Of a stretch of 64,000 nt of DNA, positions 16,717-23,853 are shown one piece after another. A program made the translations under genes and the position numbers. Below the pieces are notes generated by a model. The model saw nothing but the letters and a program-made list of their open reading frames with translations. It was not told where the DNA came from and ran no database searches. Source of the stretch: Stenotrophomonas sp. SY1 (GTDB lineage: Bacteria; Pseudomonadota; Gammaproteobacteria; Xanthomonadales; Xanthomonadaceae); assembly GCF_021202945.1 (NCBI RefSeq), contig NZ_JAJOYR010000001.1, positions 744,001 to 808,000 of the forward strand, written 5' to 3'. The first letter of the stretch is position 1. The number at the start of each line of letters is the position of its first letter.

Positions 16717-19700
16717 TCAGAAGTCGTACGACGCGGTCAGGCGAACCGAGCGTGGCGTGGTGAAGTAGGTCTCCATGTCGTAGCTGTTGGAGATCGTGTA
16801 GGGGTCAGATTCGTAGACCGCGTCGGATTGGATCGGCTTCAGCTCGTTGAGCACGTTGAACACATCCAGGCCGAAGGCAAGCTTGTGATCGGCGAACGCA
16901 GGCCGGTAGATCACGCCCAGATCAATCTGCTTGGTCCAGGGCTGGCGGCCGGCATCGCCCGGCTTGGATGGAACGCCGTCGCAGTAGTGGTACGAGGAGC
17001 CGTAGTCGATCGGATCTTCATGTTCAGGCCCGTAGTAGCCCAGGCAGTTCTTCGGTGCACCGGACATGACACGCAGCGTCGCCGATGCGGTCCATTCGTC
17101 GTTGAACTGATAGGCACCATAGCCCTTGAGCTGATGGCGACGATCATTGGCCAGGTAGCCACCGGAGTACTCCATCAGCAGCGCCGAGTCCCAATCCTGG
17201 GTCTTGGAGATATCGTCCTGGCCGATATCGGATTTCACCTGGCCTTCGGTGTTGCCGAAGCTGCGTGACCAGGTGTAGTCCAGGCGCCCGTACCACTTGT
17301 TGCGCAGCGGGTGCTCGATGAACAGGTCCACCGCAACGTAGTCACGCCTGGCCTCGTTGTTGCCGAAGCCCCAGTCGCTGGCGCTCATCTGGAAAGCCGT
17401 ATAGCCGGAGCCATCGGTGTGGGTGGCCAGGAACGTATTGGTTTTGCCGGGGTTGAAGATCACGCAGCCAGGAACCTCCAACCCGGAGGTATCCACGCCG
17501 GTCGACTGCAGCTTCGCCAGCATGCGGTCGGGATCGCAGACATCGTCGATGGCGGACTGCAGACGGCGATAGGTGAACTTCGCGCCGCTGTTCCAGGATT
17601 GGCCGATGGTCTTCTCGAAGCCAAGGATCAGCTCATCCTGGTACTGCGACTTGAGATCGGTCGGAGCGATATTGGCCGGATCCGGCGTTTGCCCGTACTC
17701 GTTGTTGGTCGATACCGGCCCGGGGCCGAGTGCGGTCAGGCCGGTCGGATTGCCGTTGGCATCGATGCCTGTGTACGTGAAGTACTCGCGGGTGAAGGTC
17801 GAGGCGGACGCGCCGCGGACTGCGACGCTGTTGGGCAAGGCGAGGTAATAGCGGCCGAGGTTGGCGAACACCTTGAACGAAGCATCCCCGAACACGTCCC
17901 AGCTGGCGCCCAGCCGCGGTGCCCATTGGTCACCGCTCTCGACGTAGGGCTGGGCGGCGCTGTTGAAGTTGGTGAACTTGTCGTTGCGGATGCCCAGGGT
18001 CAGCAGCCAGCGTGGCGTGACCTGCCAGCGGTCTTCCAGGTAATAGGCCTTCTGCTCCACCGCCATGCTGGTGGTCGTGGAGAAGATGTACTTGTAGACA
18101 TAGTAGCCATCCCCTCCCGGTGGGGTGATGTTGAAGCCGGGGCTGGGCGACTGGCCTGGCGCGATGCGCGAGTAGTACCAGGCGTAGCCGGGGCCGGTGA
18201 TGGTCTGCCCCTCGTTGTGGCCGTTGTAGTACATGTTGTCGATGCCGGCGGTCAGCTGGTGGTTGCCGATGCGGTAGTCCAGGTCCACGCGCAGGCCGCG
18301 GGTCTTGCTGCCGGCGTCGCGCGCCTTGGTATCGCGCGCCGCCTGGCCATTGCGGATCGGTGTTCCACCGGTGATCGCCGGATCCTGCAGTGTTACCCCG
18401 CTCAGGTAGGGGTCGTCGGATTCAAGCGGGTTGTACTGCAGGTTCTTCTGTTCACTGCGGCCCCATACCGCGCTCAGGGTCAGGTCGTCGGTGAGGTAGC
18501 CGGTGTACTTGAAGATGTCGTACTCGTCTTCGAGCTTGGTGATGTCCGAGTACGTTCCCGTGCGCTCGCCGCTCTGCAGGCCCTCGTAGTCGAATGCGGT
18601 GTAGTAACCGCTGCTCCGATCATTGTTCTGGAACCGGGTGTACTCCAACGTGTGGTTGTCGGTGATGTTCCAGTCGATCTTTCCGTAGAACTTGGGTGTG
18701 CTGATGGTGTAGTTGTTGCGCGCCTGGGTGGTCGAGGAAATGCTGTTGGTGCTTGCCCCTTCACGCTTGTTCGATTCGGCAGCCAGATGGACGAACAAGC
18801 GGTCTTCGATCAACGGTCCGCTGACGTATCCGCTGTAGGTGGTGGAGCTGGAGGTGTCGTCATCGCGTGATCGGTAGAGCGTGCCGGGGCGGCTCGGGTC
18901 CACGTATTCGGAGCCGGGAGGCAGCGTATCGTTGGGATACCAGACATCGCGCGGCGAGGCTGCCAGTGACTTGGGCGACCAGGTGGTCTGGAAGCCGAAG
19001 TGCCATTCGTTGGTACCGCGCTTGCCCAGCTGGTTGAGCACGCCGCCGGTGGAGCGGCCATAGCGCGAGCTGTAACCGCCGGTATAGGTTTCCTGCTGGT
19101 CGATCGAGCCGTAGGGCAGGCTGGCGCCGCCCAGTGCGTTGTACGGATTGGAGACATTGAAGCCGTTGAGGTAATAGGCGTTCTCGCTGACGCTTGAACC
19201 GCCGAAGGACAGCACCGAGCGCGAGCCGTTGCCGAAGGCACTGCTGCCGGCAATCACGCCGGGTGCCAGCATGGCGATGGCTTCGGCGGTGCGTCCCAGT
19301 GGCAGCACGTCCAGTTGCTCGGAAGTAATGACGGACTTGGCCACGGAGGTGGAGACGTCGATCTTGGGCACGTTGGCGGCGGTGACCGTCACCGCATCGA
19401 GCGTGGTGGTGCCCTGGGCCCGGAAGGAAACCTCGGTGCCGGTGCCGACCCGCAGCAGGACATCCTGGCGTTGTTCGATCACACGGCCGTTGCGCTCCAG
19501 CTTCACCGTGTACTTGCCCACCGGCAGCGTGCCGAGGTTGTAGCGGCCGTTGGCGTCCACGGTGACGGTACGCTGCAGGCCCGATTCGTTCTGGACGGTG
19601 ACGGTTGTTCCATCAGCCGCAGGCGCCTGTCCGAACAGCGAGCCGGTGGTGCTCTGGGCGAAGGCGCCGCTGATGCTCGCGCCCAGTACCAATGCCAACG

Positions 19701-19743
19701 TGGTGCGCTTAAGTGCGTGGTTCTTGTGTTTGAAACTTGTCAT
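16717..19743 (-). CDS. Oar-like TonB-dependent outer-membrane receptor (copy 2)
   Basis: 1008 residues, a paralogue of the gene downstream with the same order of parts: a signal peptide (LVLGASISGAFAQ), a regulatory-like beta-sandwich (VTVDANGRYNLGTLPVGKY), plug and barrel, ending in RLTASYDF. It differs by a short insertion near residue 310 (about 15 extra residues, around PPGSEYVDPSRPG), in an extracellular-loop or early-barrel region, and by scattered substitutions. Loop changes between copies could mean different ligands. The ATG at 19743 is preceded by GGGGA at workable spacing; upstream in-frame sequence is AT-rich leader. No TonB/ExbB or regulator gene adjoins. Confidence 0.93.
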   Translation of the reverse strand: MTSFKHKNHALKRTTLALVLGASISGAFAQSTTGSLFGQAPAADGTTVTVQNESGLQRTVTVDANGRYNLGTLPVGKYTVKLERNGRVIEQRQDVLLRVGTGTEVSFRAQGTTTLDAVTVTAANVPKIDVSTSVAKSVITSEQLDVLPLGRTAEAIAMLAPGVIAGSSAFGNGSRSVLSFGGSSVSENAYYLNGFNVSNPYNALGGASLPYGSIDQQETYTGGYSSRYGRSTGGVLNQLGKRGTNEWHFGFQTTWSPKSLAASPRDVWYPNDTLPPGSEYVDPSRPGTLYRSRDDDTSSSTTYSGYVSGPLIEDRLFVHLAAESNKREGASTNSISSTTQARNNYTISTPKFYGKIDWNITDNHTLEYTRFQNNDRSSGYYTAFDYEGLQSGERTGTYSDITKLEDEYDIFKYTGYLTDDLTLSAVWGRSEQKNLQYNPLESDDPYLSGVTLQDPAITGGTPIRNGQAARDTKARDAGSKTRGLRVDLDYRIGNHQLTAGIDNMYYNGHNEGQTITGPGYAWYYSRIAPGQSPSPGFNITPPGGDGYYVYKYIFSTTTSMAVEQKAYYLEDRWQVTPRWLLTLGIRNDKFTNFNSAAQPYVESGDQWAPRLGASWDVFGDASFKVFANLGRYYLALPNSVAVRGASASTFTREYFTYTGIDANGNPTGLTALGPGPVSTNNEYGQTPDPANIAPTDLKSQYQDELILGFEKTIGQSWNSGAKFTYRRLQSAIDDVCDPDRMLAKLQSTGVDTSGLEVPGCVIFNPGKTNTFLATHTDGSGYTAFQMSASDWGFGNNEARRDYVAVDLFIEHPLRNKWYGRLDYTWSRSFGNTEGQVKSDIGQDDISKTQDWDSALLMEYSGGYLANDRRHQLKGYGAYQFNDEWTASATLRVMSGAPKNCLGYYGPEHEDPIDYGSSYHYCDGVPSKPGDAGRQPWTKQIDLGVIYRPAFADHKLAFGLDVFNVLNELKPIQSDAVYESDPYTISNSYDMETYFTTPRSVRLTASYDF

Positions 19744-20060
19744 GTATATCCCCGAGAAGTTGCGCTCTGTCCTGGTGCCCTGTTGTGCGGGGCGCTGACA
19801 TTGCGGTTCGCAGAGAGTGCAATGCGGCAAGACGATACGTGCCGGAAAATTGTTGGGATCGAATCGATGCGGGGCGTTCAATGCGCTTGTTTTATGAAAA
19901 ACAAACGCTTGGAATTGTTTGTCCGTATTTTCTCGCTTACTCGAAAATTGCCTTGAATTCCGCTGTTTTCACAATGCAGGGGAACAGTTGAAAAGTTCCT
20001 GCGTAAAAATCGGTGCGCACAGTGCAAAGGGGCATCGGAAGTACGGACGGCAGAAACAAG
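19744..20060. other. AT-rich leader of receptor copy 2
   Basis: This gene-free stretch has low GC for the window, especially 19880-20010. It holds the palindrome at 19883-19908 and presumably the promoter of the receptor. No sequence clearly shared with the leader of copy 1 was seen, so the two copies may be controlled separately. Confidence 0.5.
19883..19908. promoter_or_regulatory. Palindromic candidate operator upstream of receptor copy 2
   Basis: GCGCTTGTTTT and AAAACAAACGC are 11-base arms matching at 10 of 11 positions around a 4-base centre, about 140 bases before the receptor ATG. The symmetry and AT-rich core fit a repressor or activator site; the cognate protein is unknown. Confidence 0.4.
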
Positions 20061-20084
20061 AGAGCCCGGCATCAGCCGGGCTCT
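20061..20084 (-). terminator. Terminator-like hairpin after the minus-strand DGPF gene
   Basis: A 10-bp perfect stem AGAGCCCGGC/GCCGGGCTCT with a 4-base loop lies 50 bases past the DGPF gene. The downstream T run on the minus strand is weak (CTTGTTTC), so efficiency is uncertain. Confidence 0.55.
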
Positions 20085-20134
20085 TCGTTTCCATATCTTC
20101 CTTCTGCGTACCGCATCCGCATCAAGGCGGTCGA

Positions 20135-20509
20135 TCAAGCTCCCACGCGCACCCGCTCGGCGTCGAGGTCATCCAGCGGCCTGACTTCGATGCTGCCGTA
20201 GGCCGACCAGGGGAACTGCCTGGCGATGCGCATCGCTTCATCGGCGTCGGCGGCTTCGATGAGATTGAAGCCGGCCAGGACCTCCCGGGTTTCGGCGAAC
20301 GGACCATCGATGACGCGGGCCTGGCCCTGGCGACTGCGCAGGGTCTGCGCACTTTCCACCGGCTGCAGCCTCTGTGACAGCAGCAGTGTTCCCTGGGCCT
20401 GCAACTGGTCGGCGTGCTGGATGCAGCCACGCATCAGCACGTCGTACTCGTTGGCGGGCAGTGCTTGCAGCAGTTCCGGTTCGATATAGATCAGTAGCAG
20501 GAATTTCAT
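20135..20509 (-). CDS. DGPF/YCII-domain protein (divergent member of ECF42 module)
   Basis: A 124-residue cytoplasmic protein. It begins MKFLLLIYIEPELL, carries the diagnostic VIDGPFAETREVLAGF near residue 70, and ends with SIEVRPLDD. DGPF proteins are ferredoxin-fold YCII relatives of unknown chemistry that are repeatedly encoded beside ECF42-type sigma factors. It reads away from the sigma-factor operon, with 163 bases between its start and the first operon gene. The ATG at 20509 begins the domain exactly; the longer open frame runs antisense to the operon and is not coding. The TGTCGA-type promoter in the gap points the other way, so this gene may not belong to the same regulon. Confidence 0.85.
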   Translation of the reverse strand: MKFLLLIYIEPELLQALPANEYDVLMRGCIQHADQLQAQGTLLLSQRLQPVESAQTLRSRQGQARVIDGPFAETREVLAGFNLIEAADADEAMRIARQFPWSAYGSIEVRPLDDLDAERVRVGA

Positions 20510-20602
20510 CAGGCGGACCATCGGTGGCGTGTCGGGCGATGATGCCGCATAGGTGTTGCTGCGTTGCCGCATAAACATGTTCAGAAAATTTCCCCGGATG
20601 AA

Positions 20603-20629
20603 TGTCGAAAACGTCAGCGCTGGTTCGTC
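20603..20629 (+). promoter_or_regulatory. Candidate ECF42-dependent promoter
   Basis: TGTCGA (20603-20608) is followed after 17 bases by CGTC (20626-20629), 43 bases before the ATG of the first operon gene. From the literature on Streptomyces ECF42, the -35 is TGTCGA and the -10 is CGA/TC, so both parts fit at a normal spacing. It suggests that the sigma factor encoded at the end of this operon controls its own genes. Confidence 0.65.
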
Positions 20630-20672
20630 GTAGTAGGTGTGAGCTGGCAAAGGGCCGGCGACGGAGACTGCG

Positions 20673-21107
20673 ATGAAAGTGATGGTGATAGTGAAGGCCA
20701 ACGCCGACAGCGAGGCCGGGGTGATGCCGAGCCAGGCTGAACTGGCGGCGATGGGTGCCTTCAACGAGCAACTGGTCAACGCCGGCATCATGCTGGCTGG
20801 CGAAGGCCTGCATCCCACCGCGAAAGGCGCGCGGGTGCGCTTTGACGACGCCAGCAGGCGCAGTGTGATCGACGGCCCGTTCACCGAAACCCGCGAGCTG
20901 ATCTGCGGGTTCTGGCTGTGGCAGGTGCGCTCGATGGATGAGGCCGTGGAGTGGCTCAAGCGCGCACCGTTCAATGCCGACGGCACCGAGCCGATTGAGG
21001 TGGAAATCCGCCCCATCTTCGAGGCCGAGGATTTCGGCGACGCCTTCACCCCGGAATTGCGTGCGCAGGAGCAACGTCTGCGCGAGCGCATCGAAAGCAA
21101 CAACTGA
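20673..21107 (+). CDS. DGPF/YCII-domain protein, first gene of the ECF42 operon
   Basis: 144 residues. MKVMVIVKANADSEAG opens the fold, SVIDGPFTETRELICGF is the DGPF signature near residue 70, and IEVEIRPIFEAEDFG closes the domain, followed by a charged helical tail. The ATG has GGAG seven bases upstream and follows the candidate ECF42 promoter by 43 bases. It is similar to the divergent DGPF gene but longer. Genes downstream are packed closely in the same direction (two VOC proteins, DUF1428, sigma factor), the arrangement known for ECF42 loci. Function is unknown; a role in sensing or in detoxifying a small molecule is only inference. Confidence 0.9.
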   Translation: MKVMVIVKANADSEAGVMPSQAELAAMGAFNEQLVNAGIMLAGEGLHPTAKGARVRFDDASRRSVIDGPFTETRELICGFWLWQVRSMDEAVEWLKRAPFNADGTEPIEVEIRPIFEAEDFGDAFTPELRAQEQRLRERIESNN

Positions 21108-21133
21108 CCCTTCCGCACGACGAGGAAATGACC

Positions 21134-21571
21134 ATGAAACTGATTCCCTTCCTGGGCTTCAATGGCAATACCCACGAGGCGATGGCGTTCTACGCCAAGG
21201 CACTGGGCGGCAAGGTGGTATCGGAAATGAAATACGGCGACATGCCGCCCAGCGCGGACATGGATGGCGAAGGTTGCGGTGGCTTCAACCCGACCCCGGA
21301 CCAGGTGGCGCACAGCCAGGTTGAGGCCGGTGGTGCGGTGCTGATGGCCGCCGATGGCCCGCAGGCCGAAGGTCAATGCGCGACCACCATCAACGTCGAC
21401 GTGGACAGCGTCGAAGAGGCCGAACGCGTGTTCGCCGCGCTGGCCGAAGGCGGACAGGTGCAGATGCCGCTTGCCGAAACGTTCTGGGCAACACGCTGGG
21501 GAATGCTGGTGGACCGCTACGGCAAGCCGTGGATGGTCAACTGCATGAAGCCGATGGAGGGTGGAAAGTAA
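21134..21571 (+). CDS. PhnB-like VOC family protein
   Basis: A 145-residue protein of the glyoxalase/bleomycin-resistance (vicinal oxygen chelate) superfamily. MKLIPFLGFNGNTHEAMAFY and a terminal WGMLVDRYGKPWMVNC follow the PhnB-like subgroup, which is often mis-named 3-demethylubiquinone methyltransferase. The fold usually dimerises to make a metal-binding cleft, but no enzyme activity can be assigned. The second ATG at 21134 is chosen because GAGGAA sits at proper distance, while the ATG at 21128 abuts it. It starts 26 bases after the DGPF gene, and its TAA stop shares one base with the next ATG. Confidence 0.9.
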   Translation: MKLIPFLGFNGNTHEAMAFYAKALGGKVVSEMKYGDMPPSADMDGEGCGGFNPTPDQVAHSQVEAGGAVLMAADGPQAEGQCATTINVDVDSVEEAERVFAALAEGGQVQMPLAETFWATRWGMLVDRYGKPWMVNCMKPMEGGK

Positions 21572-21978
21572 TGACGACCACGCCACAGATGATCTTCGTC
21601 AACCTGCCGGTGCGTGACCTGGAAGCATCGAAGAAATTCTTCGCAGCACTGGGTTACAGCTTCAACCCGCAGTTCACCGATGAGAACGCCACCTGCATGG
21701 TCATCAGCGAGAGCATCTTCGTGATGCTGCTGGTGGAGCCGTACTTCGCAACCTTCAGCCCCAAGCCGCTGTGTGATGCGCGCACGCACACCGAAGTGAT
21801 CACCTGTCTGTCGGCCGAAAGCCGCGCGGCGGTTGATGTGCTGGTGGACAAAGCCATCGCTGCGGGCGGCAGCGAGCCGATGCCGATGCGCGATTACGGA
21901 TTCATGTACCAGCGCGGCTTCCAGGACCTGGACGGGCACCTGTGGGAAGTCGTGCACATGGATGGCGAGCCGGGCTGA
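21571..21978 (+). CDS. VOC family (glyoxalase/extradiol-like) protein
   Basis: 135 residues. MIFVNLPVRDLEASKKFFAA is the typical opening beta-alpha unit, and GFMYQRGFQDLDGHLWEVVH holds the usual C-terminal Glu ligand position. It overlaps the preceding stop by one base (TAATG), so the two VOC genes are probably translationally coupled. These small proteins can act as lyases or as binding proteins for toxic compounds; which applies here is not visible. It shares the operon with the DGPF, DUF1428 and sigma-factor genes. Confidence 0.9.
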   Translation: MTTTPQMIFVNLPVRDLEASKKFFAALGYSFNPQFTDENATCMVISESIFVMLLVEPYFATFSPKPLCDARTHTEVITCLSAESRAAVDVLVDKAIAAGGSEPMPMRDYGFMYQRGFQDLDGHLWEVVHMDGEPG

Positions 21979-22039
21979 TCCGCATGCGGTCGCGCGTTGG
22001 CGCGGCCGCTGTCCTGTTCCAGCAATGGAGGAAACAACC

Positions 22040-22396
22040 ATGAGTTACGTTGATGGATTCGTGGTGCCGGTGCCGCAGGCGCGGCTGGCCGAGTACCGGC
22101 GCATGGCACGCAAGGCCGGCGCGGTGTGGAAGGAGCATGGCGCGCTGGCGTATCTGGAAGCGGTGGCCGATGACGTGCAGCCCGGCAAGCACACCTCGTT
22201 CCCGCAGGCAGTGAAACTTAAAAAGGATGAAGTGGTGGTGTTCGCCTACGTGGTGTACCGCTCACGCGCGCATCGCGACCGGGTCAATGCCAAGGCGATG
22301 GCCGATCCGCGACTGGCCGGCATGGACGCCAAGACCATGCCGTTCGACGGCAAGCGCATGTTCTGGGGCGGCTTCAAGACCTTCATTGATCTGTGA
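22040..22396 (+). CDS. DUF1428 (YbaA-like) protein
   Basis: A 118-residue protein beginning MSYVDGFVVPVPQARLAEYR and ending MFWGGFKTFIDL, both characteristic of DUF1428, a family with the dimeric alpha-beta barrel fold and no known activity. A strong GGAGGAAACAACC ribosome site precedes the ATG. It lies 61 bases after the VOC gene in the same direction. DUF1428 genes are a known companion of ECF42-type loci, which supports grouping it in this operon. Confidence 0.9.
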   Translation: MSYVDGFVVPVPQARLAEYRRMARKAGAVWKEHGALAYLEAVADDVQPGKHTSFPQAVKLKKDEVVVFAYVVYRSRAHRDRVNAKAMADPRLAGMDAKTMPFDGKRMFWGGFKTFIDL

Positions 22397-22445
22397 ACCC
22401 CGCGTCCTGTCCGCGCGGGAGCCGGGCGGGGCCCATGCATGCTTG

Positions 22446-22479
22446 ATCACGCACGACCGGTAGCCGGTTCGTGCGTGAT
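22446..22479 (+). promoter_or_regulatory. Strong intra-operon hairpin before the sigma-factor gene
   Basis: ATCACGCACGA and TCGTGCGTGAT form an 11-bp perfect stem that continues through CCGG-TAG-CCGG. It sits between DUF1428 and the sigma gene with no T run. It could be an mRNA processing or attenuation structure that lowers sigma-factor expression relative to the upstream genes. Confidence 0.5.
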
Positions 22480-22535
22480 GCCATCTGCCGTGCCGGCTTG
22501 CATGCACAGCGCCGCAGTGGTGTGATCGCGGGCTG

Positions 22536-23801
22536 ATGGAACACCCCGAACTCCAGCGCAGGCTCGACACCTTATGGCGAATGGAATCGCCACGCCTGGT
22601 TGCGCGCCTGGCGCGGATGCTCGGTGATCTGGACAGCGTCGAGGAACTGGCCCAGGACACGCTGGTGGCCGCGCTCGAACACTGGCCGAAGCAGGGCATT
22701 CCCGATAATCCCGCAGCCTGGTTGATGGCCACCGCGCAACGGCGCGCCATTGACCGGCTACGGCAGCGGCGCCTGCATGCCCAACGGCAGGTGCAGGTGC
22801 TGGACGAGCAGCAGGAGCACGTCATGGGGGCTGACCAGGCTGACCACGCGGATGATATCGGTGACGACCTGCTGCGGCTGGTGTTCGTTGCCTGCCATCC
22901 GCTGTTGCCGCCTGACGCGCGCGTGGCGCTGACCCTGCGCCTGCTGTGTGGCCTGACCACGGCCGAGATCGCACGCGCCTATCTGCAGCCGGAAGCCACC
23001 ATCGCCCAGCGCATCACCCGCGCCAAGCGTTTGTTGGCCGAGCGCCAGGTGCCGTTCGAAGTGCCGCGTCGGCAGGAATTGCCGCAGCGGCTGCAGTCGG
23101 TACTGGACGTGGTCTACCTGGTGTTCAACGAGGGCTACGCGGCCAGCAGTGGCGAAGACTGGATGCGTCCGGCGTTGTGCGAGGAAGCACTGCGGCTGGG
23201 CCGCGTGCTGCATGGCCTGATCCCGGCAGCGGTGCCGGTGCTGGGCCTGCTGGCGTTGATGGAGTTGCAGGCCTCGCGGCTGCGTGCGCGCAGCGGCAGC
23301 GACGGTACCCCGGTGCTGCTGATGGAGCAGGACCGCAGCCGCTGGGACTGGTTGCAGATCAGCCGTGGCGTGGCGGCGCTGGACAAGGCCACCGCACTTG
23401 GCGGCACTGATGATCCTTATGTGCTGCAGGCGATGATCGCCGCCTGCCACGCGCAGGCCCGACGCGCCGAGCAGACCGACTGGTCGCGCATCGCCACGCT
23501 GTATGGGCAGCTGGCCGAAGTCAGCCCGTCGCCGGTGATCGAGTTGAACCGCGCGGTGGCGGTGGCCCAGGCGCATGGCGCCCAGCAAGCATGGCCGCTG
23601 GTGGAAGCGCTGGCCGACGATGCCCGCCTGCAAGGCTATGCACCGCTGGCGGCGGTACGCGGTGATCTGCTGGACAGACTCGGCCGCAGTGCCGAGGCAC
23701 GCGCGGCCTTCACCCAGGCCGCAGCCCTGAGCGGCAACGCCCGCGAGCGCGACATCCTGCTGGCCCGCGCCGCAGGCGTGCCCTCCGGCACTGCCCGCTG
23801 A
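22536..23801 (+). CDS. ECF42-group RNA polymerase sigma factor with C-terminal TPR-like extension
   Basis: 421 residues. Sigma region 2 spans about residues 12-80 (DLDSVEELAQDTLVAALEHW, then AWLMATAQRRAIDRLRQ), and region 4 about 120-170 (LTLRLLCGLTTAEIARAYL, IAQRITRAKRLLAE). A long extension follows, with the DUF6596-type segment YLVFNEGYAASSG and helical repeats to the end (PSPVIELNRAVAVAQAHG, LLDRLGRSAEARAAF). No anti-sigma gene adjoins; in ECF42 the extension is reported to be needed for activity. The start lacks a strong ribosome site, which fits low expression. It is the last gene of the DGPF-VOC-VOC-DUF1428 operon and probably drives the TGTCGA promoter at 20603. Confidence 0.92.
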   Translation: MEHPELQRRLDTLWRMESPRLVARLARMLGDLDSVEELAQDTLVAALEHWPKQGIPDNPAAWLMATAQRRAIDRLRQRRLHAQRQVQVLDEQQEHVMGADQADHADDIGDDLLRLVFVACHPLLPPDARVALTLRLLCGLTTAEIARAYLQPEATIAQRITRAKRLLAERQVPFEVPRRQELPQRLQSVLDVVYLVFNEGYAASSGEDWMRPALCEEALRLGRVLHGLIPAAVPVLGLLALMELQASRLRARSGSDGTPVLLMEQDRSRWDWLQISRGVAALDKATALGGTDDPYVLQAMIAACHAQARRAEQTDWSRIATLYGQLAEVSPSPVIELNRAVAVAQAHGAQQAWPLVEALADDARLQGYAPLAAVRGDLLDRLGRSAEARAAFTQAAALSGNARERDILLARAAGVPSGTAR

Positions 23802-23853
23802 GGCGTGGGGCTGGCTACACTCGGCCCGTTGCCTGACCCAGTGGAGATGCAGT

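Noticed and set aside
21134..21571. 3-demethylubiquinone-9 3-methyltransferase
   Set aside because: This is an old mis-annotation of PhnB-like VOC proteins; there is no SAM-binding motif.
20135..21586. A 483-residue minus-strand reading frame spanning the DGPF gene and the opposite operon
   Set aside because: Only the last 124 residues are protein-like; the rest is antisense to well-supported DGPF and PhnB genes.
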